Source: Hyalella azteca (lineage: Eukaryota > Arthropoda > Malacostraca > Amphipoda > Hyalellidae). Taken from it: DNA of 64,000 nucleotides. How positions within the stretch are numbered: the first letter of the stretch is position 1; every line of letters begins with the position of its first letter. The stretch spans positions 429,019-493,018 of the forward strand of contig NW_025930616.1 in the NCBI RefSeq assembly GCF_000764305.2, written 5' to 3'. Under the pieces are notes generated by a model. The model ran no database searches and was not told the DNA's origin. It was given only the letters and a program-made list of their open reading frames with translations. The translations under genes and the position numbers were made by a program. Below are positions 1 to 11,300 of this stretch, piece after piece.

Positions 1-3000
1 GGCAAATATTTCTTCCAATGCAGTTTTAAAATTAAACTCATAATAAGGAATATAAAAAGTAAGTCCATAATTTGAAGTGTGAACAAATTAAGAACAGATA
101 GTTTGTAATCTCTGCCAATTGACCTGTACTGTAAATCAAGCATTCCTGGACAGTCTTGCTAAAGTGTGTTGTTGCAGATTTTTTTATTCACTTACGCCGA
201 ATATTAAAGATTTCTGAAATATTTTCAGATTGATAAAAAAAATGCGGCATTCCATAAGTAACCGTGAAACATGTATAAATTCTTGCTGACTGAATTCTGT
301 GAGTATTCGCGAACACCAAAGGAAATTGAATTAAAGAAATTGTTCGACGTTATTGAAAGATTTTCGAAAAATCATTTTGCCCTTTGACTTTTACACGCCG
401 TAAGGGATTTCCTATTGTCAATGTCGAGTGGAAAGTCCATTTCAAATTGTGTGCTGCACTAAAATATAAGTGACGTTGCGCTAATAATAATAATTATTTA
501 AAGCATGATTGTTCTAAATTATTATTGTTCTATTTGCTAAAACATGCTTCAAAAAACGCTTTCTTCATATTTTAATATTCGATGAATCCAGATTTATCGA
601 ATCTGGAAAATTCCAGATTCTTCGAATCGAAATCTGGAATCATCGAAAATTCCAGATTCATCGAATTCTGTAATTTTAGCTTATGAGTGCTTAACTTTAA
701 TCATGTTATCCGCATTAATGAATTGAGTATCAGTTTTTAACTTAATAACTTCAACAACCTTCTACCACGTGAAATTTAATCTTACGAGCAATATTATCTT
801 TCTCCATACTAATCATATTTCCGAATTCCATCACAATATTAACTTTAACTTGCATTGCGTCTTAACGTTCAAAGTTTCAGCCACTGTCATACGGACACAT
901 TAATTCGTTCAATTTGTTTTAGCAGCAATACATGAACTCCTACTTAATAAATTTCGTTAAAATTGATACCTGACCGTAAGTGGTATTACATATGCTATGA
1001 ATGTAAATGAATCCATAAAATTATTTATTTCACGGTCATGAAACTAAATATTTCGGCTAAAATATCACAACCCGGAACTGAATTCTTGTACATTGCTAAG
1101 AACTTAATATTGCTTTCGTTTTACAACGACTGCAATTGCAGGGGCAATAAATCATTAAATCAATGAGCTCAGCAGTGGCTCTGATGACATCTAAAGTTCA
1201 TGCAATAATTTCTGATTCAGTAAGCTCAAGTCATTAAGTTTTTATTGCACATTAATGTGCTGTAATTCACTATAAGAAATAATGATTAACATTCTTCTCA
1301 AACACGTACAAGTTTCAATTCCATAAGAAATGAAATATATTTAAACAGCCCAGAAGCTCAATGTTTTCGTAAAGGTGCTGTAATGCTAACAACAGTTTCG
1401 TTCATTTGTTTTATCGAATAGTTTTCGTTAGTTCTCCAGAGTGATAGGTTTACTTTTCAACAGCTCGCTTGTCAGTTTGCTGAGGAACATACAGTTCTTA
1501 GTTGCTTGTGTGGGCAAAAACAATCTACTGCATTAAATTATTCAGTGCCCAGTAAAACTCATTGCCAATATAGCTGCTTTTCTCCTTAGCTACCAGACTC
1601 CATTTTAAATGTTGCATTATTCGTACATCATTCGCACTTCAATTTAATTGATTTCATTAAAATTTTAATTGAACAATCAAACACGTAATTTGCCAGGAAT
1701 TCTTTTATCAAGATTGCAATTCATCTAATCGCTTAGTCGTCACAGACTAAACAGAAACAACACATTCAACGTTTGAATGGTTGGAATAGAAGCACATCAT
1801 AAGGCTGTACTCGTGAATCATCACATACACGATAGAAGCAATATATTTAATATGTGATTGTGTGACTGATTTGTGAGACAGCAATGAGATCTGGAAGCCT
1901 TTATCGCAAACAGCAACTGATGCCACTCGCATTTGATGGATCAGTGTCTCAAGGAAATCCATGACTACAGAAGCAGTGCAGCTGGAGAGGCCTGCAGCGT
2001 TCGTCATTCATTAAATGAACGTCCAGAATAAATTAGATGGTCGACGCAGATTCGCTGTATTTTTGCCGGAAATATCTCCTGTAAAGGCAACATTAATTTA
2101 TGACGCTGGGCTAGAATTTTTTTTCTGGAACACATGTTTTGTCGCTTAGCAGCCTACCCAAATAAAAATAAAAACATACATACTTAGCCTATCAGCCGAC
2201 AAATTCTTCTCGTTCTTCATTACACAGCTATTTGATTCGCTGAACTTTCTTTGTGAATGTAGGGCACCGATTGTGTCGGTTTTAACGTTGGGAAGAACTC
2301 TGAAATTTTGACCTTTCAAAACAAAATTATGTTCCCACTTTTTAACATCGATGTGATTAAAATTTGCTTTTGGTGGTTTCACTTATGTTTTTGCGCACCT
2401 GTGCGTATTGAAACTAATAAATATTTCTTTATTATTTTCGGTGAGAATTTGAGCGGTTTTGAGTGAGATAATACACACGAGTTTCGTGCCTGAAGAGCCA
2501 CAAGTATTTTATCAGATTAAAACAGCTGAATTGCCGATATACACGATCCCTTATTATTGAAAAATTATTGATCAAAGAAATATTGTCAGTCCAGCAGTAT
2601 TTTCTTAAGAAAACGTTAACTATATCTAATAATAAAATTCGAAAGCGAAGGATCGTTAAAAGAAATTTTTAATAACTGGCGCCTGGATTTGACAGTGAGT
2701 AATCTAGTCCCCAACTGTTCGCTCCGTTGACCACATTGAGAAGCCACCACCTGCTCATGAGTGTGCATTGTCTCTGCCCTGCACAGAGCTTCTTATTCAC
2801 GACATGAACAATGGCGTCATCGTGACCTGGATCTGCCGCGGATATTGTCTCGAGAGGAACAGTCCAAATGCACTCCCGAGGTACCGGGTGTCAACGGAGG
2901 TCTTAGGTCAGCTTTATTTCGCTCCGTCTAGTTCAGTTTCAACACTACTCAGAAGAAAATAATATTATTATTCTATGAAAAATAAATCTTCAATGCGGGG

Positions 3001-3670
3001 ATGAAAGTCTGAACTATTTATAATTTTGTCTATTTTGCCTTCTATAGTGATCCCTATATAATTATTGTCATTTTTTTACCATTATTCTAAATTTTTTGTG
3101 GCAAATATATATAAATTTAGAAATTCACCTCACCGAAAATCGTGGAAGTACTTTCGAAATCAAATTACTTTAACTTCATGTACAAAAACCTTTAATTAGA
3201 TATTTAATCGTACCTGTACATGTCGATCCAGGCTATAAAATCAATGAAAACGAATAAGATATTATGAAAACTACTAGGCAGTATATTCCGACACAAAACA
3301 TTACTCCAACTACGAGCGCGATATTCAGAATTAACAAGAGAGGTCCCCTTCAATGTAATGACTGCAATCCTGCGTGATGGATAAGAGCGTTTAATGCTCT
3401 GCTTGTTGATCATTCCACGACGTTAATGACACACTGGGCCTCCTGAATGCTAAAAATGCCACAACACAGACCTCGCTAACCGTTCATTACGCTCTTCGAT
3501 CCCCACGGGGAAATTGGGCAAATTTTACGGAAGGGTTCTCAAGCGCGCCAATTTATACGTGTCTTTAACTCCACGTTCATTTTGCGTGAAAAAAATGTGG
3601 CCGGCAACGAAAGATAATCATAAATTTTTTCATGATTCTGTGCTTGAAAGAATGTAGTAGGGCAAGTTGT
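1..3670. other. AT-rich intronic or 3'-ward DNA; no exon seen
   Basis: The next exons of the minus-strand Sidestep-like gene should lie in this direction, but I found no Ig2 continuation with an F-strand YxC motif. Contents: a nest of inverted GATTC/CTGGAA motifs at 585-671 and a GC-richer island at about 2690-2950 with no recognisable coding content. The short ORFs at 1747-2007, 2146-2382 and 3204-3413 show no domain and look like chance. Confidence 0.6.
585..671. repeat. Interleaved inverted repeats (ATTCCAGATTC / GAATCTGG)
   Basis: Several direct and inverted copies of a 10-12 bp motif (AATCCAGATTTATCGAATCTGG, AATTCCAGATTCTTCGAATC, AAATCTGGAATCATCG, AATTCCAGATTCATCGAATTC-type blocks) are packed into 87 bp, able to form alternative hairpins. 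Nothing else distinguishes it. Confidence 0.7.
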
Positions 3671-3674
3671 AGTT

Positions 3675-4250
3675 GGAAAACTTTAATGTAATATTGAGTA
3701 ACTGTATTGTGTTATTTGGTAACTGTACTGTATTATTGGGTAACTGTACTGAGTTATTGGGTAAATGTACTGAGTTATTGGGTAACTGTACTGTATTATT
3801 GGGTAACTGTACTGTGTTATTGGGTAACTCTACTGTAATATTGGGTAACTGTAGTGTGTTATTGGGTAGCTCTACTGTATTATTGGGTAACTGTAATGAG
3901 TTATTGGGTAACTGTACTGTATTATTTGCTTACTCTACTGTATTATTGGGTAACTGTACTGTGTTATTGGTAACTCTACTGTATTATTGGGTAACTGTAC
4001 TGTGTTATTGGGTAACTCTACTGTATTATTGGGTAACTGTACTGTGTTATTGGGTAACTCTACTGTATTATTAGGTAACTGTAGTGTGTTATTGGCAACT
4101 CTACTGTAATTATTTGGTAACTGTACTGTATTATTTGGTAACTGTACTGAATACTTGGTTAACTGTGCTGTATTGTTGGGTAACTGTACTGTATTATTGG
4201 TTAACTGTACTGTATTAATGAGTAACTGTACTGTATTATTGGGTTACTCA
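3675..4250. repeat. 21-bp minisatellite (GGGTAACTGTACTGTATTATT)n
   Basis: About 27 tandem copies of a 21-bp unit, with point variation (TGTACTG, TCTACTG, TGTAGTG) and a few 1-bp indels near the right half. Because 21 is a multiple of three, a 133-codon ORF with a seven-residue repeat (LGNCTVL) opens at 3673-4074 on the plus strand. An indel shifts its frame near the end, and there is no start context or homology, so I treat it as non-coding. Confidence 0.95.
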
Positions 4251-4964
4251 ACAAAGAAATTGTCACATGCAGTATATCATCCATCTGTCAAAAGTTTCCT
4301 CTTCGTTCAGAATTCGTCCCCATTTGAATGATTTCTAAAATTTCCTAGTCTTTGATTTCTTATGCTGCTAATTTTTCAAATGATTAATGATAATAATTTG
4401 TCATCAGTCAACAATTTGCGTCCCATTTCTTTCTTTTTATTTGAAATAATTTATTAATTCAGTTACATAGAGTGATACCTAAACCATAAATAATAAGAAG
4501 ATACAAGTACAATATATACCTCAATAGTTTTTCCATCATTTACTTTATATATTAAGACTGAATCAAACTTTAATGGTTGGAACGCAGCCGGGAGTTAGTG
4601 GAGCTCGTGATAAATCTCTTATTCTTGATTTCACATGATCTGACTTTTGCCTAGGCATTTTTGTAATTGATACGGAACATTGATATTTCCGTTTCTCTTT
4701 AGTACCGGTATTTATGTTACGAGAACGCTTGTGCTCTCGTGTACATGCTTCTGAAACCTTTTTATCGAGTTGAAAATTTTAACATACCACAAAGACTATG
4801 TAAGCCGCTTCATAATTATTCTTAATATTCATGAATATTTATGTATATCTGTGTATTATTTCTGTTGTCTCAATCACATTATCATATTATGAGAAATATT
4901 ACAAACAATTTTATTTAAGTTCTGCTTAATATTCTCCAAACTACATTTCATATTTCATGAAATG
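4251..4964. other. AT-rich DNA between two tandem arrays; nothing recognised
   Basis: No open frame with recognisable content, no splice-bounded GC-rich block and no clear repeat in this stretch. Confidence 0.5.
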
Positions 4965-5138
4965 TTCATGTTCATGTATTTTCACGAATTGCACAAACTA
5001 AATTAAATGTAAGACTTCCGTTCACATGTTCATGTATTTTCCTGAATTGCACAAACAAAATTAAATGCAAGACTACAGTTCACATGTTCATGTATTATCA
5101 TGAATTGCACAAACAAAATTAAATTAAAATCTTCCGTT
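4965..5138. repeat. 58-bp tandem repeat, 3 copies
   Basis: Units beginning TTCATGTATT at 4971, 5029 and 5087 (period 58), sharing GAATTGCACAAAC and AAATTAAAT blocks. The array ends about 30 bp from the donor of coding exon 4, so it sits at the very 5' end of the next intron of the Sidestep-like gene. Confidence 0.9.
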
Positions 5139-5168
5139 CACCCACCAAATTTCGCATCGGTTCCTGAC

Positions 5169-5332
5169 CTGCTTGAGGCGCCGTCCGTCCCGCCACCAGG
5201 ACAGGGTGGGTTCAGGCGTCCCACCCACACTACGGCACGTCAAATGGGCTCGCTGTCCCTCTTCTAATGGGCCCACCGACCCACGAACCTCGCGGCCCGC
5301 CGAGTCCAGAATTAGTGGTGGACCGGCTGGCA
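5169..5332 (-). CDS. Sidestep-like gene, coding exon 4: first half of Ig domain 2
   Basis: 164 nt: two bases completing Val, then 54 codons. It has the interdomain PAGPPLILDSAGRE linker, VGPLEEGQ, the B-strand cysteine in HLTC, GGTPEP, and the family motif WWRDG on strand C. The acceptor is CACCTACAG|TG and the donor AAGCAG|GTCAGG (phase 0). The cysteine partner of Ig2 must be in the next exon, which I could not find between 1 and 5168; it is probably left of the window. A 58-bp repeat array begins about 30 bp beyond the donor. Confidence 0.92.
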
Positions 5333-8300
5333 CTGTAGGTGACAACAATAGAAACTCCATTTCGACAACAATAGAATTATTCTCGGCTTCGCTTACTTAG
5401 TCGGGTTATTTTATATGTAATTTTTATTGGAATTTTTGCTCGAGTCAGTGACTAGCCAGTGAGTTAAAGTGCATCAACGGAACTTCACAAGAAGAAACAT
5501 TAACAAAAATTAAAATGTTTCAATCGAGAAAAATGTACTGTCAGAAACCGAACGTAGGCCGGTGAAATCAGGAGTAAAACAGACATCGTATTCCAGGCCT
5601 CTTTCTGCATTACTGGATTGAGCATTGCCTTACCGTCATTAATAATACTATTCACGCTATAGCTTCCAAACTTAAATTCCAACAAATTAGACTATTAGCA
5701 ACGAATCAACTCAATTTGTTCAATTACTCACCAATGACTGTGAGGTTTACTTTAGTAATAGCGTTTGGTCTGAACTTGAACTCGACCCTGCAGGTGTACA
5801 AGTCCTGGTCCGAAACTTTAACCTCCTTGATGACGAGCGTCGGAGGGTCGCTGTTGATGCGGAAAAAAGCTCGCTCGCCCAAGTACGTCTCGTCCGCCCA
5901 GCGGTGGCCGTCCTTAAACGGTCCGTTGCGGGAGTCGTAGCTGCATATAAGAATACAGTGATTGAACAATACTTTTTTCGACGAAATTATTATATCTCAA
6001 AAAGAAATAAGCAGTTATAACTTCAGAGCTTATAACTTCAGCAGTAAAATTCTACGGGTTCTAGTCCTGAAATTTGAGTATATATCTGAAAACCGAATAA
6101 TTTCGCAATTCCTGCAAATGCAGGAATTGTGTAAGTAGATAAATTTAGATAAGTATATCTAAATTTAATATGTGAAAAGACCCATACTAATAAATGATTA
6201 ACTTATCTTGAATGTGATTTTATTAACAATTACTTAAGAGCAAGAATCAAATGGTTCTCTAATAAAATGATAAAATTAATGATCGTGGCCGAGCATTTTA
6301 TTCCAATTAAGTTTAAGATAGCTGTAAGTAAATGCATGTTCGTTTCAAATTGCTCAAAGTCATCTTATTTAAAAAAAATATATTCAAATTAATCTATGAA
6401 GTATCTAAATTAAATTCAATTTAAAATGCGTCGTCTTAATCTCTCGTCAGTCTTTCATTCAAAATGTGAACTTATCACGAATCTCTTAATTAATATGATT
6501 GTTTATCGTAAAATTCTGTATTTCACTCTATATTGTAGTCAGCGCAGAAGAGAAACAGATGTGTTTGTGTCTCAATACGGGCGACTGCATCAATAAATTG
6601 TTCCAGATATCACCATCTATTTATTAATGCCAGCCTATACCCAATGCAAGAAACAATTGCTAGACACTAATAGCGCCGACTCAGCCCGACAATAGGAAGC
6701 AATGAAATCCGGTGCATTCTATGCGTGAAGGCAATTCATTCTTTAATCAATAAATGTGGCTGGTTTTGCCCGGTTGAAGTTTATTGTAATATTTATCGTA
6801 AAAAATATTGGCTAGAATTTATTATTTGCACTTTATTTTTTTTCCTCACGACGCTTCTCAACCAGAAATTAAATTCATTTAGAAATTCAATATTACTCAT
6901 GTTCTGCACTCTAATACTACTATTGTACTCATTCGGAATGTTCTACCGAATCTTGTTGAGTGGTAATTAATACTCGTCTCACCTGTAGATTGGCACTTGT
7001 GATTGGTCCTGCTTGTACCCTCACCTGTATATTGGTACTTGTGATTGGTCCTGCTTGTACCCTCACCTGTAGATTGGCACTTGTGATTGGTCCTGCTTGT
7101 ACCCTCACCTGTATATTGGTACTTGTGATTGGTCCTGCTTGTACCAGAGCACCAGCAGTGGCCGGTCAGTTTGAGAAGGAGGGTCGGGCACCAAGCAGGG
7201 CAGCTCAGCCTGGCCGCGGACCACCACGAATTCGGAGTACCAAACTGGAGGAGTTAGAAATTTTTACTTCTACGTCGGGAAGTTTAGATATTATTTTTAA
7301 TTTTGATCTTAAAAGTTTTATTATATTTAGATATTAATTTGTTGGCATTAGATTTGTGCCATTTAGTGCTCGTTTGAGTAATTATTATTTCAGAAAAATA
7401 CTACAATAAGGAAATAAATACGGAGTTGAACATGAATTTAACTCCGTTTGAATATACAGCCGAAGAGCTCTAATAGCCCACAAAAAAAAACTTCTCAATA
7501 AGAGCTTATTTTCCAAAAGAAGGCCAATTTTACTCAGGTAAGATTTAAATGTCCTATGAGGTCTAAAACAACAATTTTTCCCGTTTCTTGAATGAGCAAA
7601 ACGAAAAACATTCAAAGTCTGTTTTAGGAATGATTGTTTAGAAAATAACTAACTTCCCGAAGATTTTCTCTAGTAAGGCTCAGTTTTCTTAGCATTTTAT
7701 GCCATGGGGCATAAACACATTGCTCAAACAATCTCCGCAATGTGCAATGATTTCGAAAGATTATTTCGAGAAATAAAATCAATTTCTGAATTTCTGTGAA
7801 AATATTCACACAATTTACAGCTGAAAAAATACGTCCAGTTCCCACTCAGCGCAATCAAAGGCTTAACAACACCGAGAAGAGCTTCAAACTTGCGATTGGA
7901 AAAGATCATTGAACTCAAAGCCTCTCCCATGTCACTGCTCGCCCTCACGCGTGGTGTGACTGACGCTCGTTAGCGTTGTAGGAGTGAACTGAAGGCGTCT
8001 CCTAGCGTGCGTGTTGCTGCAGAATAAATCAGCGACTGGTCAACCAGGGACTCCGTTACTCAACTGGTGCTGGCTGAGCTACCCATTTCCACGTTGCTCA
8101 TTAAATCTGATTGATTTTACTTCCACAGTTGATATGTATAATGCAAAGCCGCATTAAAACACATTTAATTATACTTACTAGAATAAGTTACAAAATGCAC
8201 GAGACACGAGGTGAAGGTTGTTCTGAAATAAAGCTGTTTCGAGGAGTGATTTACTTGGGCACGCATGTAGTTCCCAACAATACATAAAAAAACTGTAAAA

Positions 8301-11300
8301 ACTTAGTTTTTACTGTTTTCCGATACTTACCTGACAACGAGCGGCTAAAAAATTGTAACGCTTCGCCCCCAAGAAATTGTAGTATTCGTCACGGAAGCTT
8401 TTAAAAGCTATATTTAATTGCATTATCATTGCTTGAATAATGGCAAAACCAGAATAAAATTAGGTTTTTAAGTAATACAGGATTAATAACCGTACATGTT
8501 TTCTATTTTTCGTAACAAAAGAACTTAAAGCGAATTTAAGGTGGATTAGCATATTGCGTCAACGTCTTGTCCATGCCTGTCTCAGGTCGTTATCCATGAG
8601 CCTCTAAATTGACGGGACTGGAAATATTTTCTTGTAGCTCGTGTGGCTGAGGAAAATTTGTTATACAGATGCTCACTTTACCGTGTCACTGCAAGTAACT
8701 GTTTGCTGTGAAAATTTTAATTGGTTTTCACACTCATCAAACAAGACGTACAAGTTGAGGTAGCTGGAATTCTTTTAACAATGAATTTCCAAAGTGATTC
8801 TGTAACAATTTGCATATTGATATTGTGATTTTATAATGCACTGGATATGATCCCACAATGCTTTCCACTTGACTTACGTGAGAAAAATCATTAAATTATA
8901 TGGCATCATAAATTATAATATATTAAAATTACATAATAGTAAAAATCTATATAATAAATTTTACCATTTACGGCATCAATGAATGAAAATATTGGCATAT
9001 ACAAATAAATAAATAGTGCCAATCAGCATAAGATCTCAACATCGAAAAATTCCCTCGATGCAATCAATTATTTACTTATAATAATTTGTTGAAAGGTCGT
9101 CGACAGTTGCACGAGTCCATCAATATTGATCACGTGTTATTTTTCCCAATTTTATTTGCTTCATTATGAGATGAATTTTAATAACACACTCGTATAATCG
9201 TTGTCACTATCATCTCAAGTCATAATAATTTTTTCTTTAACGAGGACTGAAACCGAGCTGGGAGCATAAAAATAGAACATTTTGGTTCCTTTTTGCACAT
9301 CATTTATCTTTGCAAAGAAAAGAAAAAGTTTGCTATCAACCATACTAAATAAATCATAATTTTCATGAAAACAATAACATAAAGCATTCTCGCAAATAGT
9401 TGAGTAATAAGACAAAACTTTCGATGTTTCTAACCCTATGCATTCGTGTATAATTGGACTAACAATGAACTGAACATCAACTTCAGTCTACAGTGACTGC
9501 AGTTTCCACATTCTCATTGAGGCTTGTAAGCATTCATGTCTCGCGTGCTCACGACTTTTCCCATGTTATCTTTGTGTTGTTTGAGGACACTTGTTACGTC
9601 AGAAGGCCTGGCTGCTCGTGTTTTTGTTAGCTTGCAGTCATGTAGACGCCTAATCCACCTTCTTGCAGCGCCAAAGGCCTTTTTAGCGCATTTTCTCATT
9701 TATGGAAAAAAATGCACTATTGTGCTCGCCATGTCTGTCTGTCCGTCTGTCTGTCTGTCCGTCTGTCCGTCCGTCTGTCCGTGACCTCAAGTTTTCGTCA
9801 ACGAGAAAATGCGCTCTCTGTCACTCACTGCAGTGAGTACTGAGTTATATTTTTCCAGGTACTGCCGACCGCTTACATAAGAGACGCCCGGAAATATTCT
9901 CTTTAGAAACTTGGTCTACATAATTGATGTATAGTAAGTAAAATGTTCCAATGGATTCATTGGCGACGGAACTTTAAACAGAATGTGGGAGTAGATAGCT
10001 AAGAAATTAAGCAGCCAACTTTGAGTATTTTTTCATCATGTACCGAAGCTCAAAGCGTGATTGTTTTCGAAATATTTTTGTGGCCTTATTTATTATTACT
10101 ATTCCTGCTATGACCTTATATTGAAGAAATTCTTAATAATTTAAAATTTTTTCTTACGATTTCGTCACGGAAAGGCCTATGATAAGATGGTATACATAAA
10201 TAAAATCATAAGAAACTATTTTATAAATCATATTAAATGTTATGATTGCTCCAGCTGGCTGCCATATTAAGATACACAATTTGATCTCAATATTTCTTTT
10301 CCGCGTATAAAAATGAATAATAATAATATATTGCAGCAACAATAACAAAGTTTTTTTAAACCTTCATTCTATTACAGTCTGGTGACACAACCGTCCGACA
10401 AATTGCTCCCTAGTGTACAGTTGAAAGAATGTGCGGTTCTTTGTAGCGCGATAAACTAAATTAACTTGCAAGCTGCTCTTTATTGTATTAGAATTCCTAT
10501 TTTTCTTGTCCGCTCAAGATGAAAGCGTACAACTACTGGAAAAGACGCAGTGCGTACCTAGAAAGAGATTATAAAAGAATGTATTTTAGAGAGAACATCA
10601 ACAAGAATGGTAATGGACTTGTGTATTGTGCAAAATAGGCATGAATTTAATTAAATAAATATTCGTAAAACTAATACTGCTCTGGTTCGCCTTAGCCATT
10701 TTATGTACGTGTAAATTTATTTTTTTTCATAGGGGATTTTATAATCGCTCAACGTTGAAAGAAAATTTCGAGCATAATCGAAACCCCATCTCCGAATTGA
10801 CATTTTCAACGTGTCGCATTGTGATTCAGGAACGAATCCCATAACAAAGAAAAAAAAACACAAATTTATAAAATTTCGTGGTAGAGGCACGAATCAATCA
10901 GAAGAGGCTAGTGCAATTGAATGCTGTCGAGCCGTCAACGAAACAACGGGTCCCATCTCAACCCACGGATCCAAAAGAAAATATTACCTGAAGAAGGTAC
11001 AGAGAATATTCTAAATATACTGTACAAGTATCAGTTGTGATTATGAATTTCAGTCGATGACCCACTGGATTCTATTTTCCGAAAAATAAACCAGAGGAAC
11101 ATTTCAGACCCGAATGAAACTGCCAATTGAAAAAGTGGAATGCAAATTATCATTTTAATTTTTATCTGAAATTCAAAGGATAAGAATAATTTTCCTGGAA
11201 GAATAATTTTCCAGAAATATCCTTACATATCAGGTTTCACGTTCTAATGATGAACAACGTTACCACCAGTTAATTTAAACTCTCAATTACTTTTCAACGA

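Noticed and set aside
2768..2962. 64-codon ORF in the GC-richer island
   Set aside because: No family resemblance and no flanking splice pair that fits the Sidestep-like gene; kept only as an island worth checking.
3673..4074. 133-codon plus-strand ORF
   Set aside because: It is the translation of the 21-bp minisatellite; an indel shifts its frame, and it has no start context or family.
5173..5400. Plus-strand ORF over the Ig2 exon
   Set aside because: Shadow of the minus-strand exon, which has proper splice sites and Ig motifs.
5716..5940. Plus-strand ORF over the second Ig1 exon
   Set aside because: Shadow of the minus-strand exon.
6960..7337. 125-codon plus-strand ORF with TCRLALVIGPACTL repeats
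   Set aside because: Antisense to the Ig1 exon and to its 42-bp repeat; the minus strand gives the real Sidestep-like reading.
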